64,000 nt of DNA, taken from Leucobacter sp. CX169 (lineage in GTDB: Bacteria; Actinomycetota; Actinomycetes; Actinomycetales; Microbacteriaceae). The position numbers and the translations under genes were made by a program. The stretch lies in contig NZ_CP071051.1 in NCBI RefSeq assembly GCF_017161405.1, positions 1,922,001 through 1,986,000 on the forward strand, written 5' to 3'. Under the pieces are notes generated by a model, which was not told where the DNA came from, did no database searches, and saw only the letters and a list, made by a program, of their open reading frames with translations. Positions 32,785 to 41,233 of the stretch are shown here, piece by piece (the stretch's first letter is position 1; the number at the start of each line of letters is the position of its first letter).

Positions 32785-32937
32785 TCAGTCGTCGAGCTCC
32801 TCGTCGGCACCGTCTTCGCCGCCATCGGGATACTGATCGATCTCGCCGCGCCTGGCCAGCATGATCGTGCTGACGATCAGCCCGCCCCAAACCAGCACCG
32901 CGGCAAGCCCCAGAAATGAGAGTGCGATGGGGGTCAT
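32785..32937 (-). CDS. metS: MetS, small subunit of methionine/alanine NSS importer
   Basis: The product is 50 aa with one N-terminal membrane helix (SFLGLAAVLVWGGLIVSTIM) and a short acidic tail ending ADEELDD. This fits the methionine/alanine import small-subunit family found only next to NSS transporters and known from Corynebacterium glutamicum MetPS. The ATG overlaps the metP stop by 4 nt (ATGA), so it is made in step with MetP. Confidence 0.88.
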   Translation of the reverse strand: MTPIALSFLGLAAVLVWGGLIVSTIMLARRGEIDQYPDGGEDGADEELDD

Positions 32938-34550
32938 CGGTCCGTTCCTTCCGTCGTGTCAGCGTGGGCTGCCTTCGCGGCCCGTCGGCCTGAACCGTCC
33001 ACCACGCCAGTCGCGCGCACGGGGGGCCAGGCCGCGAATCGATCAGGATCGAACCGCCACCGCGTCGACGTCAGCACGATCGAGCCGACAATCATGACGA
33101 GCACTGAGCCCCAGCCGGCGATCAAGAGGTAGCCGGGGTCATAGCCGCCGTATCCGTTCGTGATCAGATCAACAATCTTGCTGATGAGCATGTACCCGAG
33201 CACGATCGGCGCGAGCACCGACACCAGCAGCAGCCAGGTGCGACCGACACGGAAGGTCGATAGCGCGCTGATGTGGCCGCCGAGCTCGGGCCCGGCCCGC
33301 CGGATCCAGAGCACCGTGATCGTCATGACGACCGCGGAACCGACAATGCCGATGTTGTTCGCCCAGTGGTCGATCGTGTCGAGCGCGGTCAGCCCAGAGG
33401 TCGTGCTGAACAGGATCACGGAGGCGACGGCGAGGATGCTGCCGATGCCGTAGGCGGCCTGCGCCCGACTCAACCCGAACTTGTCGCGAATGCCCGAAAT
33501 GATCACCTCGAGAATCGAGATGAGCGAGGTGAGCCCAGCAAGTACCAGCGATCCAAAGAACAGGGCGCCGAAGAGTTGGCCGCCGGGCATTTCGGAGGCG
33601 ATCGCAGGGAAGGTCATGAAGGCGAGGCCGACGCCCTGCATCGTGTCGAGGTCCCCCACCGGAATGCCCTGCTGGAAGGCGAAGAAGCCGAGGGTAGCAA
33701 ATACGCCGATTCCCGCGAGAATCTCGAACGAGGAGTTGCCGAAGGCGACCACGAGGCCGGGGCCCGTGAGGTTCGAGCGGCGCTTGCGATATGACGAGTA
33801 GGTCAGCATGATGCCGAAGGCGATCGACAGCGAGAAGAAGATCTGGCTGTACGCGGCGATCCACACCGACGGATCGGCGAGCGCCGCAAAGTCCGGCGTG
33901 AACAGCGCATTCAGCCCGTCCATCGCGCCGGGGAGGAAGAGCGCCCGAATCACGAGAATCAAGAAGCCCACGACGAGCAGCGGGATGAAGATCACGTTTG
34001 CCCGCTGCACGCCACGAACCACGCCGGCGCCGACCACGAAGAGCGCGACGGCCCACATGATGACGAGCGGGATCAGCACGCTCGGCACGAAGTCGAGCGT
34101 GAACGGCGATGCCGAGGTCTGCAGGTAGTCGGCCACGAAGAAGTTCGTGGCGTCCGAGCCCCAGCGCAGGTCGAACGAGAACACGAAGTAGCTCGACGCC
34201 CAGGCCAGCACCGCGGTGTAGTAAATCGCGATGAAGACGCAGATGAACACCTGGAACCAGCCGATGCTCTCGCCCAGCTTGCCGGCGAGGCGGCGCAGCG
34301 CGAGCGGCGCCGAGCCGCGGAAGCGATGCCCGATGGCGTAGTCGAGGAAGAGGATGGGAATACCGGCCGTGATCAGCGCGATCAGGTACGGGATGAGGAA
34401 GGCGCCGCCGCCGTTCTCATACGCGACGCCAGGAAAGCGCCAGATGTTGCCGAGCCCGACGGCCGAACCGAGCGCCGAGAGGATGAAGCCGACTTGGCCC
34501 GTCCATTGCTCACGTGTCGGGACCGCCGCGGTGGTCGTGTTGGTTGCCAT
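32934..34550 (-). CDS. metP: MetP, sodium-dependent methionine/alanine importer (NSS family)
   Basis: The product is 538 aa with about 12 membrane helices in the LeuT-like NSS fold. The sodium/substrate helix 1 signature is GFILSALGSAVGLGNIWRFP, followed by ENGGGAFLIPYL in helix 2. Pairing with MetS identifies the methionine/alanine branch. The ATG at 34550 follows GGAGGGAG. A 7-1-7 inverted repeat (CACGCCG-N-CGGCGTG, 34570-34584) lies in the leader and could be an operator or hairpin. Confidence 0.92.
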   Translation of the reverse strand: MATNTTTAAVPTREQWTGQVGFILSALGSAVGLGNIWRFPGVAYENGGGAFLIPYLIALITAGIPILFLDYAIGHRFRGSAPLALRRLAGKLGESIGWFQVFICVFIAIYYTAVLAWASSYFVFSFDLRWGSDATNFFVADYLQTSASPFTLDFVPSVLIPLVIMWAVALFVVGAGVVRGVQRANVIFIPLLVVGFLILVIRALFLPGAMDGLNALFTPDFAALADPSVWIAAYSQIFFSLSIAFGIMLTYSSYRKRRSNLTGPGLVVAFGNSSFEILAGIGVFATLGFFAFQQGIPVGDLDTMQGVGLAFMTFPAIASEMPGGQLFGALFFGSLVLAGLTSLISILEVIISGIRDKFGLSRAQAAYGIGSILAVASVILFSTTSGLTALDTIDHWANNIGIVGSAVVMTITVLWIRRAGPELGGHISALSTFRVGRTWLLLVSVLAPIVLGYMLISKIVDLITNGYGGYDPGYLLIAGWGSVLVMIVGSIVLTSTRWRFDPDRFAAWPPVRATGVVDGSGRRAAKAAHADTTEGTDR

Positions 34551-34639
34551 GGGTAGTGCTCCCTCCGTCCACGCCGGCGGCGTGACTGGGTAATGGCAGG
34601 GAGACTACCACTTTGCTGGACGCTGAACAGCGACTTCTG

Positions 34640-36175
34640 CTAGGTGGGCGCGCCGTCGTCGGCCGCAATCAGGCCGGCAAGCTGGTCAAGCGCTCGCCGG
34701 AATACCGCCTCGTCCGGGCCGCCCATGCCAATCACCACCCCCGGGTGACCGGTCGCGACTCCCCGACGCTGCCAGTAGTCGTGGAGCCCGACCGCCCCGA
34801 GCCCCGCGCGTTCGCACGCGGCGACGAGCCTCGCCTCAGCGCCGGACCGACCCGAAGAAACATTTCGGCCACCGCCGCGAGCCTCGAGCTCGATGACCGC
34901 GTGCAGCCCGCCGTGCATCGGCCGCACCTTCGCGGTCGCCACGTCGCCGAGCGCCCCGAGGACGAGGCTCCGCCGAGCCGCGTACCGGCGGCGCATGCGG
35001 GCAGTGTGCCGGCGAATCTCGCCGCTCGCGAGCACCCGCGCCAGCGCCGACTGCACGATGGACGACACGGGATTACCCAGCTCGGCGCGCACCGGCTCGA
35101 GGTGCGCGCGAAGCGGGGCGGGCGCCAGCAGGTAGCCGGCGGCGAGCGCCGGCGTCACTGTCACCGAGAAGGAACCAAGCGTCACGACGACGCCGTCCTG
35201 AGGGTCGTCGAGGGCGGCGAGCGCTGGGACGGGGGCACCGGCGTAGCGCAGCTCGGAGTCGTAGTCGTCCTCCACCACGATCGCCCCGCACGTCCGGGCC
35301 CAGGCGATGAGCTCGCGTCGCCGCTGCAACGGCAGCGCGGCGCCCACCGGGTGCTGATGGCTCGGCGTCACGATGACGAGGTCGAGGACGCCCTGGGGCA
35401 ACGCCGCCGTCACGAGCCCGTCGGCGTCGGTCTCCAGCGCGACGACGCGGGCACCGTGCCGCGCGGCGACTCCGCGAAGCGACGGATACCCCGGGTCTTC
35501 AACGCCCACCACCAGGCCTCGCCCCCGCGTGGTGCCCAGCGCGGTCAACAGAAGCCCGAGTCCGTCGCGGGCGCCGGCGGTCACGATGATGTCTCCCGCC
35601 GCGCGGTGCGTGCCACGCATGCGGCGCAGGTGCTCTGCAATCTCGCCGCGAAGCTCCGGGCTTCCGAGCATCGGAGGCGTCTCGTGCGCGTGCGCGGCGG
35701 CCTCCCGCCACGCGGCCCGCCAGGCCGGACGCTCGATCGTGTCCGTGAGAGGTGCGCCCGGGGCAAGGGGCCCGTTCGGTTTGGCCGCTCCCGGCCGCGG
35801 TGCGGCGAGCGAAGTCCCCACGCCCGTGCGCGGCGCTCGTGGAGCGCCGGTCGCTTCCGCTGCCGCGAGACGCGCGTCGCTCGGCTCCCCCCGCACCCGG
35901 CCAAGCCCGGGGTTCACGACGGTTCCGCGGCCCTGCCCCGAGGCGAGATACCCCTCGGCGATGAGTTGCTCGTACGCCGTCACGACCGTTCCGCGCGAGA
36001 CGCCGAGCCTGCTGGCGACGGCGCGGGTCGCGGGCAGGGGTTCTCCGGGCCGCATCTGGCCCGCGTCGATCGCTCCCCGCAGCGCGGCGACGAGCTGGGT
36101 CGGCAGCGGCAACTCGGCGGCGCGGTCCAGCTGAATCGGCGGCATCGCGGCAGTGTGTGAAACGACAGAGGGCAT
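34640..36175 (-). CDS. MocR/PdxR-like regulator: GntR DNA-binding domain fused to an aminotransferase-like domain lacking the PLP lysine
   Basis: The product is 511 aa. A GntR winged helix covers residues about 15-80 ([26 protein letters not shown] in outline), then a Pro/Ala linker, then a fold-type I aminotransferase domain from about 150. That domain keeps [11 protein letters not shown] and [12 protein letters not shown], but the expected Schiff-base motif GSFSK is GSFSV, so the PLP lysine is Val. It is divergent from pdxS (94 bp between starts), the standard place for PdxR, which controls PLP synthesis. The start is ATG 36175; an ATG at 36145 is possible. Confidence 0.85.
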   Translation of the reverse strand: MPSVVSHTAAMPPIQLDRAAELPLPTQLVAALRGAIDAGQMRPGEPLPATRAVASRLGVSRGTVVTAYEQLIAEGYLASGQGRGTVVNPGLGRVRGEPSDARLAAAEATGAPRAPRTGVGTSLAAPRPGAAKPNGPLAPGAPLTDTIERPAWRAAWREAAAHAHETPPMLGSPELRGEIAEHLRRMRGTHRAAGDIIVTAGARDGLGLLLTALGTTRGRGLVVGVEDPGYPSLRGVAARHGARVVALETDADGLVTAALPQGVLDLVIVTPSHQHPVGAALPLQRRRELIAWARTCGAIVVEDDYDSELRYAGAPVPALAALDDPQDGVVVTLGSFSVTVTPALAAGYLLAPAPLRAHLEPVRAELGNPVSSIVQSALARVLASGEIRRHTARMRRRYAARRSLVLGALGDVATAKVRPMHGGLHAVIELEARGGGRNVSSGRSGAEARLVAACERAGLGAVGLHDYWQRRGVATGHPGVVIGMGGPDEAVFRRALDQLAGLIAADDGAPT

Positions 36176-36202
36176 GCCCCCAGGGTGCCAGCTTGCTCGC
36201 TC

Positions 36203-36238
36203 TTGGTCCAATCGAACTCGGTCGTTTTGGATCTGGTG
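36203..36238. promoter_or_regulatory. Candidate PdxR-type operator region
   Basis: In the 94-bp divergent region, the palindrome TTGGTCCAA (36203-36211) is followed 24 bp on by the related half TTGGATCTGG. Repeated TTGG elements in this position are what a MocR/PdxR dimer would be expected to bind. Assignment is by position. Confidence 0.4.
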
Positions 36239-36269
36239 GCAGACCACAAAGCCCAGCCAGGCTGGAACC

Positions 36270-37169
36270 ATGAACGCACACACAACCCAGACCCTGCCCG
36301 CTCTCGACCAGATCGCCCCGCTCGCCGACCGCCTCCGCGGAGGCGTCATCATGGACGTGGTCACCGCCGAGCAAGCCCGCATCGCCGAGGACGCCGGGGC
36401 CGTCGCCGTCATGGCGCTCGAGCGCGTGCCGGCCGACATCCGCGCACAGGGCGGTGTCGCGCGCATGAGCAACCCGGACCTCATCGACCAGATCCGCGCC
36501 GCCGTCTCGATCCCGGTCATGGCGAAGGCCCGCATCGGCCACTTCGTGGAGGCGCAGGTCCTCGAGGCGCTCGGAATCGACTTCATCGACGAGTCCGAGG
36601 TGCTCTCCCCCGCCGACTACTTCCACCACATCGACAAGCGGCCGTTCTCCGTCCCGTTCGTCTGTGGCGCGACCAACCTGGGCGAGGCGCTGCGCCGCAT
36701 CGCCGAGGGGGCGGCGATGATCCGTTCGAAGGGCGAAGCGGGCACCGGTGACGTCTCCGAGGCGACCAAGCACCTGCGCACGATCAAGGCCGAGATCGCT
36801 CAGCTGAGTGCCCGGCCCCAGGACGAGCTCTTCGTCGCAGCGAAGGAGCTGCAGGCCCCGCTCGACCTCGTCGTGTCGGTGGCGGGGGCCGGCAAGCTGC
36901 CCGTTCCGCTCTTTACGGCGGGCGGGGTCGCGACCCCGGTCGACGCCGCGATGATGCTGCAACTCGGCGCCGACGGCGTCTTTGTTGGCTCGGGCATCTT
37001 CAAGTCCGGCGACCCGGTGCGCCGCGCAGCCGCCATCGTCGCGGCTGCCGCGAACTTCTCCGACCCGCAGGCGCTGGCGGCTGCCTCGCGCGGCCTCGGC
37101 GACGCGATGGTTGGCATCAACGTCTCGGATCTCCCCGCCCCGCACCGCCTCGCCGAGCGCGGCTGGTAG
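36270..37169 (+). CDS. pdxS: Pyridoxal 5'-phosphate synthase, PdxS subunit
   Basis: The product is 299 aa, a TIM-barrel lyase that builds PLP from ribose-5-P, glyceraldehyde-3-P and ammonia. Hallmarks are [52 protein letters not shown] and [15 protein letters not shown]. It needs glutaminase PdxT for ammonia, but no pdxT lies next to it; the next gene is a DNA methyltransferase on the other strand. The ATG at 36270 has GGCTGGAACC upstream, a weak ribosome site. Confidence 0.95.
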   Translation: MNAHTTQTLPALDQIAPLADRLRGGVIMDVVTAEQARIAEDAGAVAVMALERVPADIRAQGGVARMSNPDLIDQIRAAVSIPVMAKARIGHFVEAQVLEALGIDFIDESEVLSPADYFHHIDKRPFSVPFVCGATNLGEALRRIAEGAAMIRSKGEAGTGDVSEATKHLRTIKAEIAQLSARPQDELFVAAKELQAPLDLVVSVAGAGKLPVPLFTAGGVATPVDAAMMLQLGADGVFVGSGIFKSGDPVRRAAAIVAAAANFSDPQALAAASRGLGDAMVGINVSDLPAPHRLAERGW

Positions 37170-38093
37170 CTAGCTGGCCGTCGCGGGCCGGGGCACGAAC
37201 AATGCGTCCTGGCCCGCGAACCGCGTGCGCATCACCTCGATCGCTTCGGGGTTCTCGTCAATCATGACGAAGCGCCGCCCCAGTTCCAGCGCGGCGGCGC
37301 CCGCCGTGCCGCTGCCGGCAAAACAGTCGAGCACCCAATCCCCCGGGTTGGTCGACGCCTGGAGCATGCGCCGCACGATCCCGACCGGCTTCTGGGTCGG
37401 GTAGCCCGTGCGTTCTTTCCCCGTCGGCGAGACGATCGTGTGCCACCAGGTGTCGGTTGGCAGCTTGCCGAGCGCCGCCTTCTCCGGTGTGACGAGGCCG
37501 GGCGCCATATACGGCTCCCGGTCCACCGCCTCCGCATTGAACACGTAGCGATCCGGGTTCTTCACGTAGACGAGGATGTTGTCGTGCTTTGCGGGCCAGC
37601 GCGACTTGGTGCGCGCGCCGTAGTCGTAGGCCCAAATGATCTCGTTCAAGAAGCACTCCCGGCCGAACAGCCCGTCAAGCAGCACCTTGGCGTAGTGCAC
37701 CTCGCGGTAGTCGAGGTGCAGGTAGAGCGTGCCGTTGTCGGCGAGCAGCCGCCAGACTTCCTCGAGCCGGGGTTCGAGAAATCCCCAGTACTCCTCGAAG
37801 CGGTCGTCGAACGCGAGCGTGAATTGCCGCACCACCTCGTAGCGGCGACCGGCGAAGCCGAGCCGCCCCTCGGCAGGATCCTGCCTGCCCGACCCTGCCT
37901 CGGCGACCGCATCGGCGGGAGCGGGCGACACCCGGGTGCCCCGCACCTCTTCCGCGCGGCGCTTGCGACCGGTATTAAACGGCGGGTCGAGCGTGATCGC
38001 CCGGAACGTGCCGGACGGGAGCGAGCGCAGCACGGGGAGGTTGTCGCCCTCGAATACGAGGTTGGCTCCTGCAGGGTTCCAGCGCGCATTCAT
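37170..38093 (-). CDS. Orphan DNA methyltransferase (amino-group, beta-type motif order)
   Basis: The product is 307 aa. The catalytic motif DPPF is at residues 36-39 and the SAM-binding motif FAGSGT at 258-263, so motif IV precedes motif I, the beta-class order of N6-adenine/N4-cytosine methyltransferases. Other blocks are LYLHLDYREVHYAK and YPTQKPVGIVRRML. Residues about 45-78 are a low-complexity insertion next to the catalytic loop. No restriction enzyme or specificity gene is nearby. The target site is unknown. Its stop codon abuts that of pdxS. Confidence 0.87.
   Translation of the reverse strand: MNARWNPAGANLVFEGDNLPVLRSLPSGTFRAITLDPPFNTGRKRRAEEVRGTRVSPAPADAVAEAGSGRQDPAEGRLGFAGRRYEVVRQFTLAFDDRFEEYWGFLEPRLEEVWRLLADNGTLYLHLDYREVHYAKVLLDGLFGRECFLNEIIWAYDYGARTKSRWPAKHDNILVYVKNPDRYVFNAEAVDREPYMAPGLVTPEKAALGKLPTDTWWHTIVSPTGKERTGYPTQKPVGIVRRMLQASTNPGDWVLDCFAGSGTAGAAALELGRRFVMIDENPEAIEVMRTRFAGQDALFVPRPATAS
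37872..37885. repeat. Palindrome GGCAGGATCCTGCC inside the methyltransferase gene
   Basis: Exact copy of the palindrome at 27444-27457. It encodes part of the low-complexity insertion (Gln-Asp-Pro-Ala) in the methyltransferase. Confidence 0.6.
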
Positions 38094-38172
38094 CCCGCAA
38101 GCCTACCGAGCGCGCACGGCGGCGGTCGGCTAGCGTGGAGTCACCGCGAAGCCCTGGCACAGAGGAGCCCCG

Positions 38173-38529
38173 ATGATTTCACTCGGCATGGTCACGATCG
38201 ACACCCCCAACCCGCTGACACTCGCGAACTGGTGGGCCGCGCAGCTCGGCGGCGAGGTGCAGCCGTCAGATACCGAGTACTTCTATACCGTGGCCGCGCC
38301 GGGCGTGCCCGGCCTCCTGGGCTTCCAGCTCGTGGAGGACCCCACCCCCGGCAAGAACCGCCTGCACCTCGACTTCAACTACCCGGCGGGGAGCGAACGC
38401 CTGCCCGTGATCGCCGCGTTCGTCGCCGCGGGCGCGACGCACCTCGAGCGGCACGACTACGACGGTTTTGGGTGGGACCGCTTCGAAGACCCGGACGGCA
38501 ACCAGTTCTGCGTCGGCGACCCGCATTAG
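38173..38529 (+). CDS. VOC (glyoxalase-like) family protein
   Basis: The product is 118 aa. A single vicinal-oxygen-chelate unit is seen, with the start VTIDTPNPLTLANWW, the HLDF strand and the closing DPDGNQFCVGDP. Members include glyoxalases, dioxygenases and resistance proteins; the function here cannot be told. It stands between the methyltransferase (divergent) and the DtxR-type regulator (convergent). Confidence 0.82.
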   Translation: MISLGMVTIDTPNPLTLANWWAAQLGGEVQPSDTEYFYTVAAPGVPGLLGFQLVEDPTPGKNRLHLDFNYPAGSERLPVIAAFVAAGATHLERHDYDGFGWDRFEDPDGNQFCVGDPH

Positions 38530-38535
38530 CGGGCG

Positions 38536-39219
38536 TTAGGAGGGCGCCGCCACAGACGCCCAGACCGAGCGCGCTGCGGCCTGGCCGAGGCGCACCGCCT
38601 CCTCCCGCCCCGCGACGCGCACCGTAACGGTGTCTGAGTAGGGCTCAGGCGCGAGCACCTCGAGCTCGGCGTCCACCACAAGCCCGCGGCTCGCGAAGTA
38701 CTGCAGCATCTCATTGTCCGCGTCCGAGATGCGCTCGATGCGCACCCGACAGGGCGCATCTGCCTCGGCGAGCACGATGGCGTCGGGGCGGTGTACGCGC
38801 CCGTCGGCCGTCGGAATCGGATCGCCGTGCGGGTCGCGGGTCGGGAAGCCGAGCGTGCGGTCGATCCGAGTGATCAGCTCGTCCGAGACGGCGTGCTCGA
38901 GGCGGTCCGCCTCCTCGTGCACCTCGTCCCACTCATACCCGAGCACCTGGACGAGGAACGTCTCGATGAGGCGGTGTCGCCGGATCATCGCGACCGCATA
39001 CTCGCGCCCCTGATCGGTCAGCGTGACGCTGCCGTAGCGCTCGTGGTCGACGAGCTCCTGGTCGGCGAGCTTGCGCAGCGCGTCCGAAACGGTCGACAGG
39101 CGCACCCCCACGGCCTCGGACACCTTGGTCGGCGAGATCGGGGCGTCAGTCCACTCCTGCAACCCCCAGATCACCTTGACGTAGTTCTGCATGCTCGGGG
39201 ACAACTCGTCTACGCTCAC
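38536..39219 (-). CDS. DtxR/MntR-family metal-dependent regulator
   Basis: The product is 227 aa: a winged helix at residues 1-70 (ISPTKVSEAVGVRLSTVSDALRKL in outline), a dimerisation/metal domain to about 145 and a C-terminal SH3-like FeoA domain. Metal ligands aligned with DtxR are Met10, His82, Glu86 and the block EEADRLEH, where Asp105 replaces the DtxR Cys102. Loss of that Cys is typical of manganese rather than iron sensors. The GTG at 39219 is the start. No metal transporter lies next to it. Confidence 0.87.
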   Translation of the reverse strand: MSVDELSPSMQNYVKVIWGLQEWTDAPISPTKVSEAVGVRLSTVSDALRKLADQELVDHERYGSVTLTDQGREYAVAMIRRHRLIETFLVQVLGYEWDEVHEEADRLEHAVSDELITRIDRTLGFPTRDPHGDPIPTADGRVHRPDAIVLAEADAPCRVRIERISDADNEMLQYFASRGLVVDAELEVLAPEPYSDTVTVRVAGREEAVRLGQAAARSVWASVAAPS

Positions 39220-39344
39220 CCGCCAAGCGTATCCCGGCGGCGGGCGTGCGACACTGTGGACATGGAGATCGGGGCCAAGCGGGCCTGCGACCCGGTCGTG
39301 GTGCTGCGTGACGCGCTCCGGCTCGCGCTCAGCGAACCTCCGAT

Positions 39345-39824
39345 CTAAGCCAGCGGTTTCGCGACCCGAATCTCGGGCTCGTGCCGCACCGGAAAGTTCA
39401 CGGAGTTCGCGATAAAGCAGTGCTCGCGCGCCTCGGTGTGCGCGAACCGTGCGGCCTCGACCATCGAGGCTTCGGCAACGGTCACGACGGGGCGCAGCAC
39501 GGCCTCGGTAAAGGCGCCGCCGAGACCCCGGGTGCGCATGGTGCCCTCCGCGCGATCCGTATACGCCACCACGACGATGCCGGCGCGGACCGCCATATGC
39601 AGATACGACATCATGTGGCACTGCGCGAGCGCGCCAAGCAGCAGCTCCTCAGGGTTCCACCGCTCGGGATCGCCCCGAAACGTGGGGTCGGCGGATCCGG
39701 CGATCTCGGCCTTCCCCGCGGCTCTGAGCGCGTGCTCGCGGCTGTAGTCGCGATATCCGCTCGTCCCGGTGCCCCGGTTTCCGAGCCATTCCACCTCGAC
39801 CTGATACTCGTGGGTATCCTTCAT
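39345..39824 (-). CDS. OsmC-family peroxidase/redox protein
   Basis: The product is 159 aa. The OsmC/Ohr fold is recognised from the start GNRGTGTSGYRDYSREHAL, the first peroxidatic-type Cys in ALAQCHMMSYL and the second in EAREHCFIANSVN. Such proteins reduce organic hydroperoxides using thiol donors. ATG 39824 is 52 bp from the divergent gabT start, so the two share a very short promoter region. Confidence 0.86.
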   Translation of the reverse strand: MKDTHEYQVEVEWLGNRGTGTSGYRDYSREHALRAAGKAEIAGSADPTFRGDPERWNPEELLLGALAQCHMMSYLHMAVRAGIVVVAYTDRAEGTMRTRGLGGAFTEAVLRPVVTVAEASMVEAARFAHTEAREHCFIANSVNFPVRHEPEIRVAKPLA

Positions 39825-39876
39825 GCGCCCATCCTCCCACCAGATGCCGATGCATTCGAAGAGTAGGCTTCCGATC

Positions 39877-41229
39877 ATGAGCGATCGCACCCCCACGGCC
39901 CCGACTCCCGAACCCATCGCACAGGAGCGCCGCGTCGTCACCGAGATCCCTGGCCCTCAGTCACGGGCGCTCCACGCGCGCCGCCTCGAGGTGGTGCCGC
40001 CGGGCGTGCACAGCGCGCTTCCGGTCTACATTGACCGAGCGCACGACTCTATCCTCGTCGACGTCGACGGGAATCAGTTCATCGACTGCGGCGGCGGCAT
40101 CGGCGTCACCACGGTCGGCCACACCGACGACACGGTCGTGGCGGCCGCCACCGCGGCCCTGCAGCGGATGACGCACACGCTCTTCACGGTCACCCCGTAC
40201 GAGTCGTACGTGCGCGTCGCCGAGCTGCTCGCCGCCCGCTTCCCCGGGGTTGGCCCCGCACGCACCCTCCTCGTGAACTCGGGCGCCGAGGCCGTCGAGA
40301 ACGGCGTCAAGATCGCCCGCAAGTTCGCCGGCCGTCCCGGCGTCGCCGTGCTCGAGCACGCGTACCACGGACGCACCATGCTCACCGCAACCATGAACCA
40401 CAAGGCGTCGCCCTACGCGCTCGGTTTTGGCCCCCGCGCCGGCGACGTCTACCGCGCGCCGAACTCGTACCCGCTGCGGGACGGTCTGAGCGGTGCCGAG
40501 GCGGCCGCGCGCACCATCAGCTTCCTTGAGAAGACCGCCGGCGCCGAAGACCTCGCCTGCCTCGTCGTCGAGCCGATCCAGGGCGAGGGCGGCTTCCTCG
40601 TCCCCGCCGAGGGCTATCTGCCCGCGCTGGCCGCCTGGTGCCGCGCGAACGGCATCGTCTTCATCGCCGACGAGGTGCAGTCCGGGATCGCGCGCACCGG
40701 CACCTTCTACGCCATCGAGCACTTCGGGGTCGAACCGGACCTCGTGCTGTCGGCCAAGGGCATCGCGGGCGGGCTCCCGCTCGCCGCCGTGACCGGCCGC
40801 GCAGACATCATGGATCGCGCGATGCCGGGCGGCCTCGGCGGCACCTTCGGCGGCAACCCCGTCTCGTGCGCCGCGGCGATCGCGGTGTTCGAGCGTATAG
40901 AACGGGCCGACCTGCTGGCCGAGGCACGGCGCATCGAGGGGACGCTCGGCGCGGGCCTGCGCGCGCTCCAGGCGAAGTACCCCGAGGTGATCGCCGAGGT
41001 GCGCGGCCGCGGGGCGATGCTCGCCATCGAGCTCGTGCGCCCGGGCGGCCTCGAGGTGAACCCCGAGCTCGCCACGCACATCATCGATTTCGCGGCCCAA
41101 CACGGGGTGTTACTGCTGAACTGCGGCATCTTCGGGAACGTCGTGCGGCTGCTGCCCTCGTTGAAGCTCAGCGACGCGCTGGCCGCCGATGTGGTCGCCG
41201 TCATCGACCAGGCCCTCGCGGCCGCGTAG
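39877..41229 (+). CDS. gabT: 4-aminobutyrate aminotransferase
   Basis: The product is 450 aa, a class III aminotransferase that moves the amino group of GABA to 2-oxoglutarate. Seen are NSGAEAVENGVKIARKF, EHAYHGRTM, VVEPIQGEGGF, FIADEVQSGIARTG and the PLP lysine in LSAKGIAGG, followed by GGTFGGNPVSCAAA. It is followed 4 nt later by an asparaginase gene, so the pair forms a small nitrogen-salvage operon. Confidence 0.88.
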   Translation: MSDRTPTAPTPEPIAQERRVVTEIPGPQSRALHARRLEVVPPGVHSALPVYIDRAHDSILVDVDGNQFIDCGGGIGVTTVGHTDDTVVAAATAALQRMTHTLFTVTPYESYVRVAELLAARFPGVGPARTLLVNSGAEAVENGVKIARKFAGRPGVAVLEHAYHGRTMLTATMNHKASPYALGFGPRAGDVYRAPNSYPLRDGLSGAEAAARTISFLEKTAGAEDLACLVVEPIQGEGGFLVPAEGYLPALAAWCRANGIVFIADEVQSGIARTGTFYAIEHFGVEPDLVLSAKGIAGGLPLAAVTGRADIMDRAMPGGLGGTFGGNPVSCAAAIAVFERIERADLLAEARRIEGTLGAGLRALQAKYPEVIAEVRGRGAMLAIELVRPGGLEVNPELATHIIDFAAQHGVLLLNCGIFGNVVRLLPSLKLSDALAADVVAVIDQALAAA

Positions 41230-41233
41230 CCCC

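Noticed and set aside
34613-36160. A 515-codon plus-strand open frame
   Set aside because: Antisense to the PdxR/MocR-like gene, whose GntR and aminotransferase blocks are clear.
39262-39348. 28-codon plus-strand ORF between the DtxR-type and OsmC genes
   Set aside because: It has no Shine-Dalgarno, no recognisable similarity and overlaps the OsmC end; too weak to call a gene.
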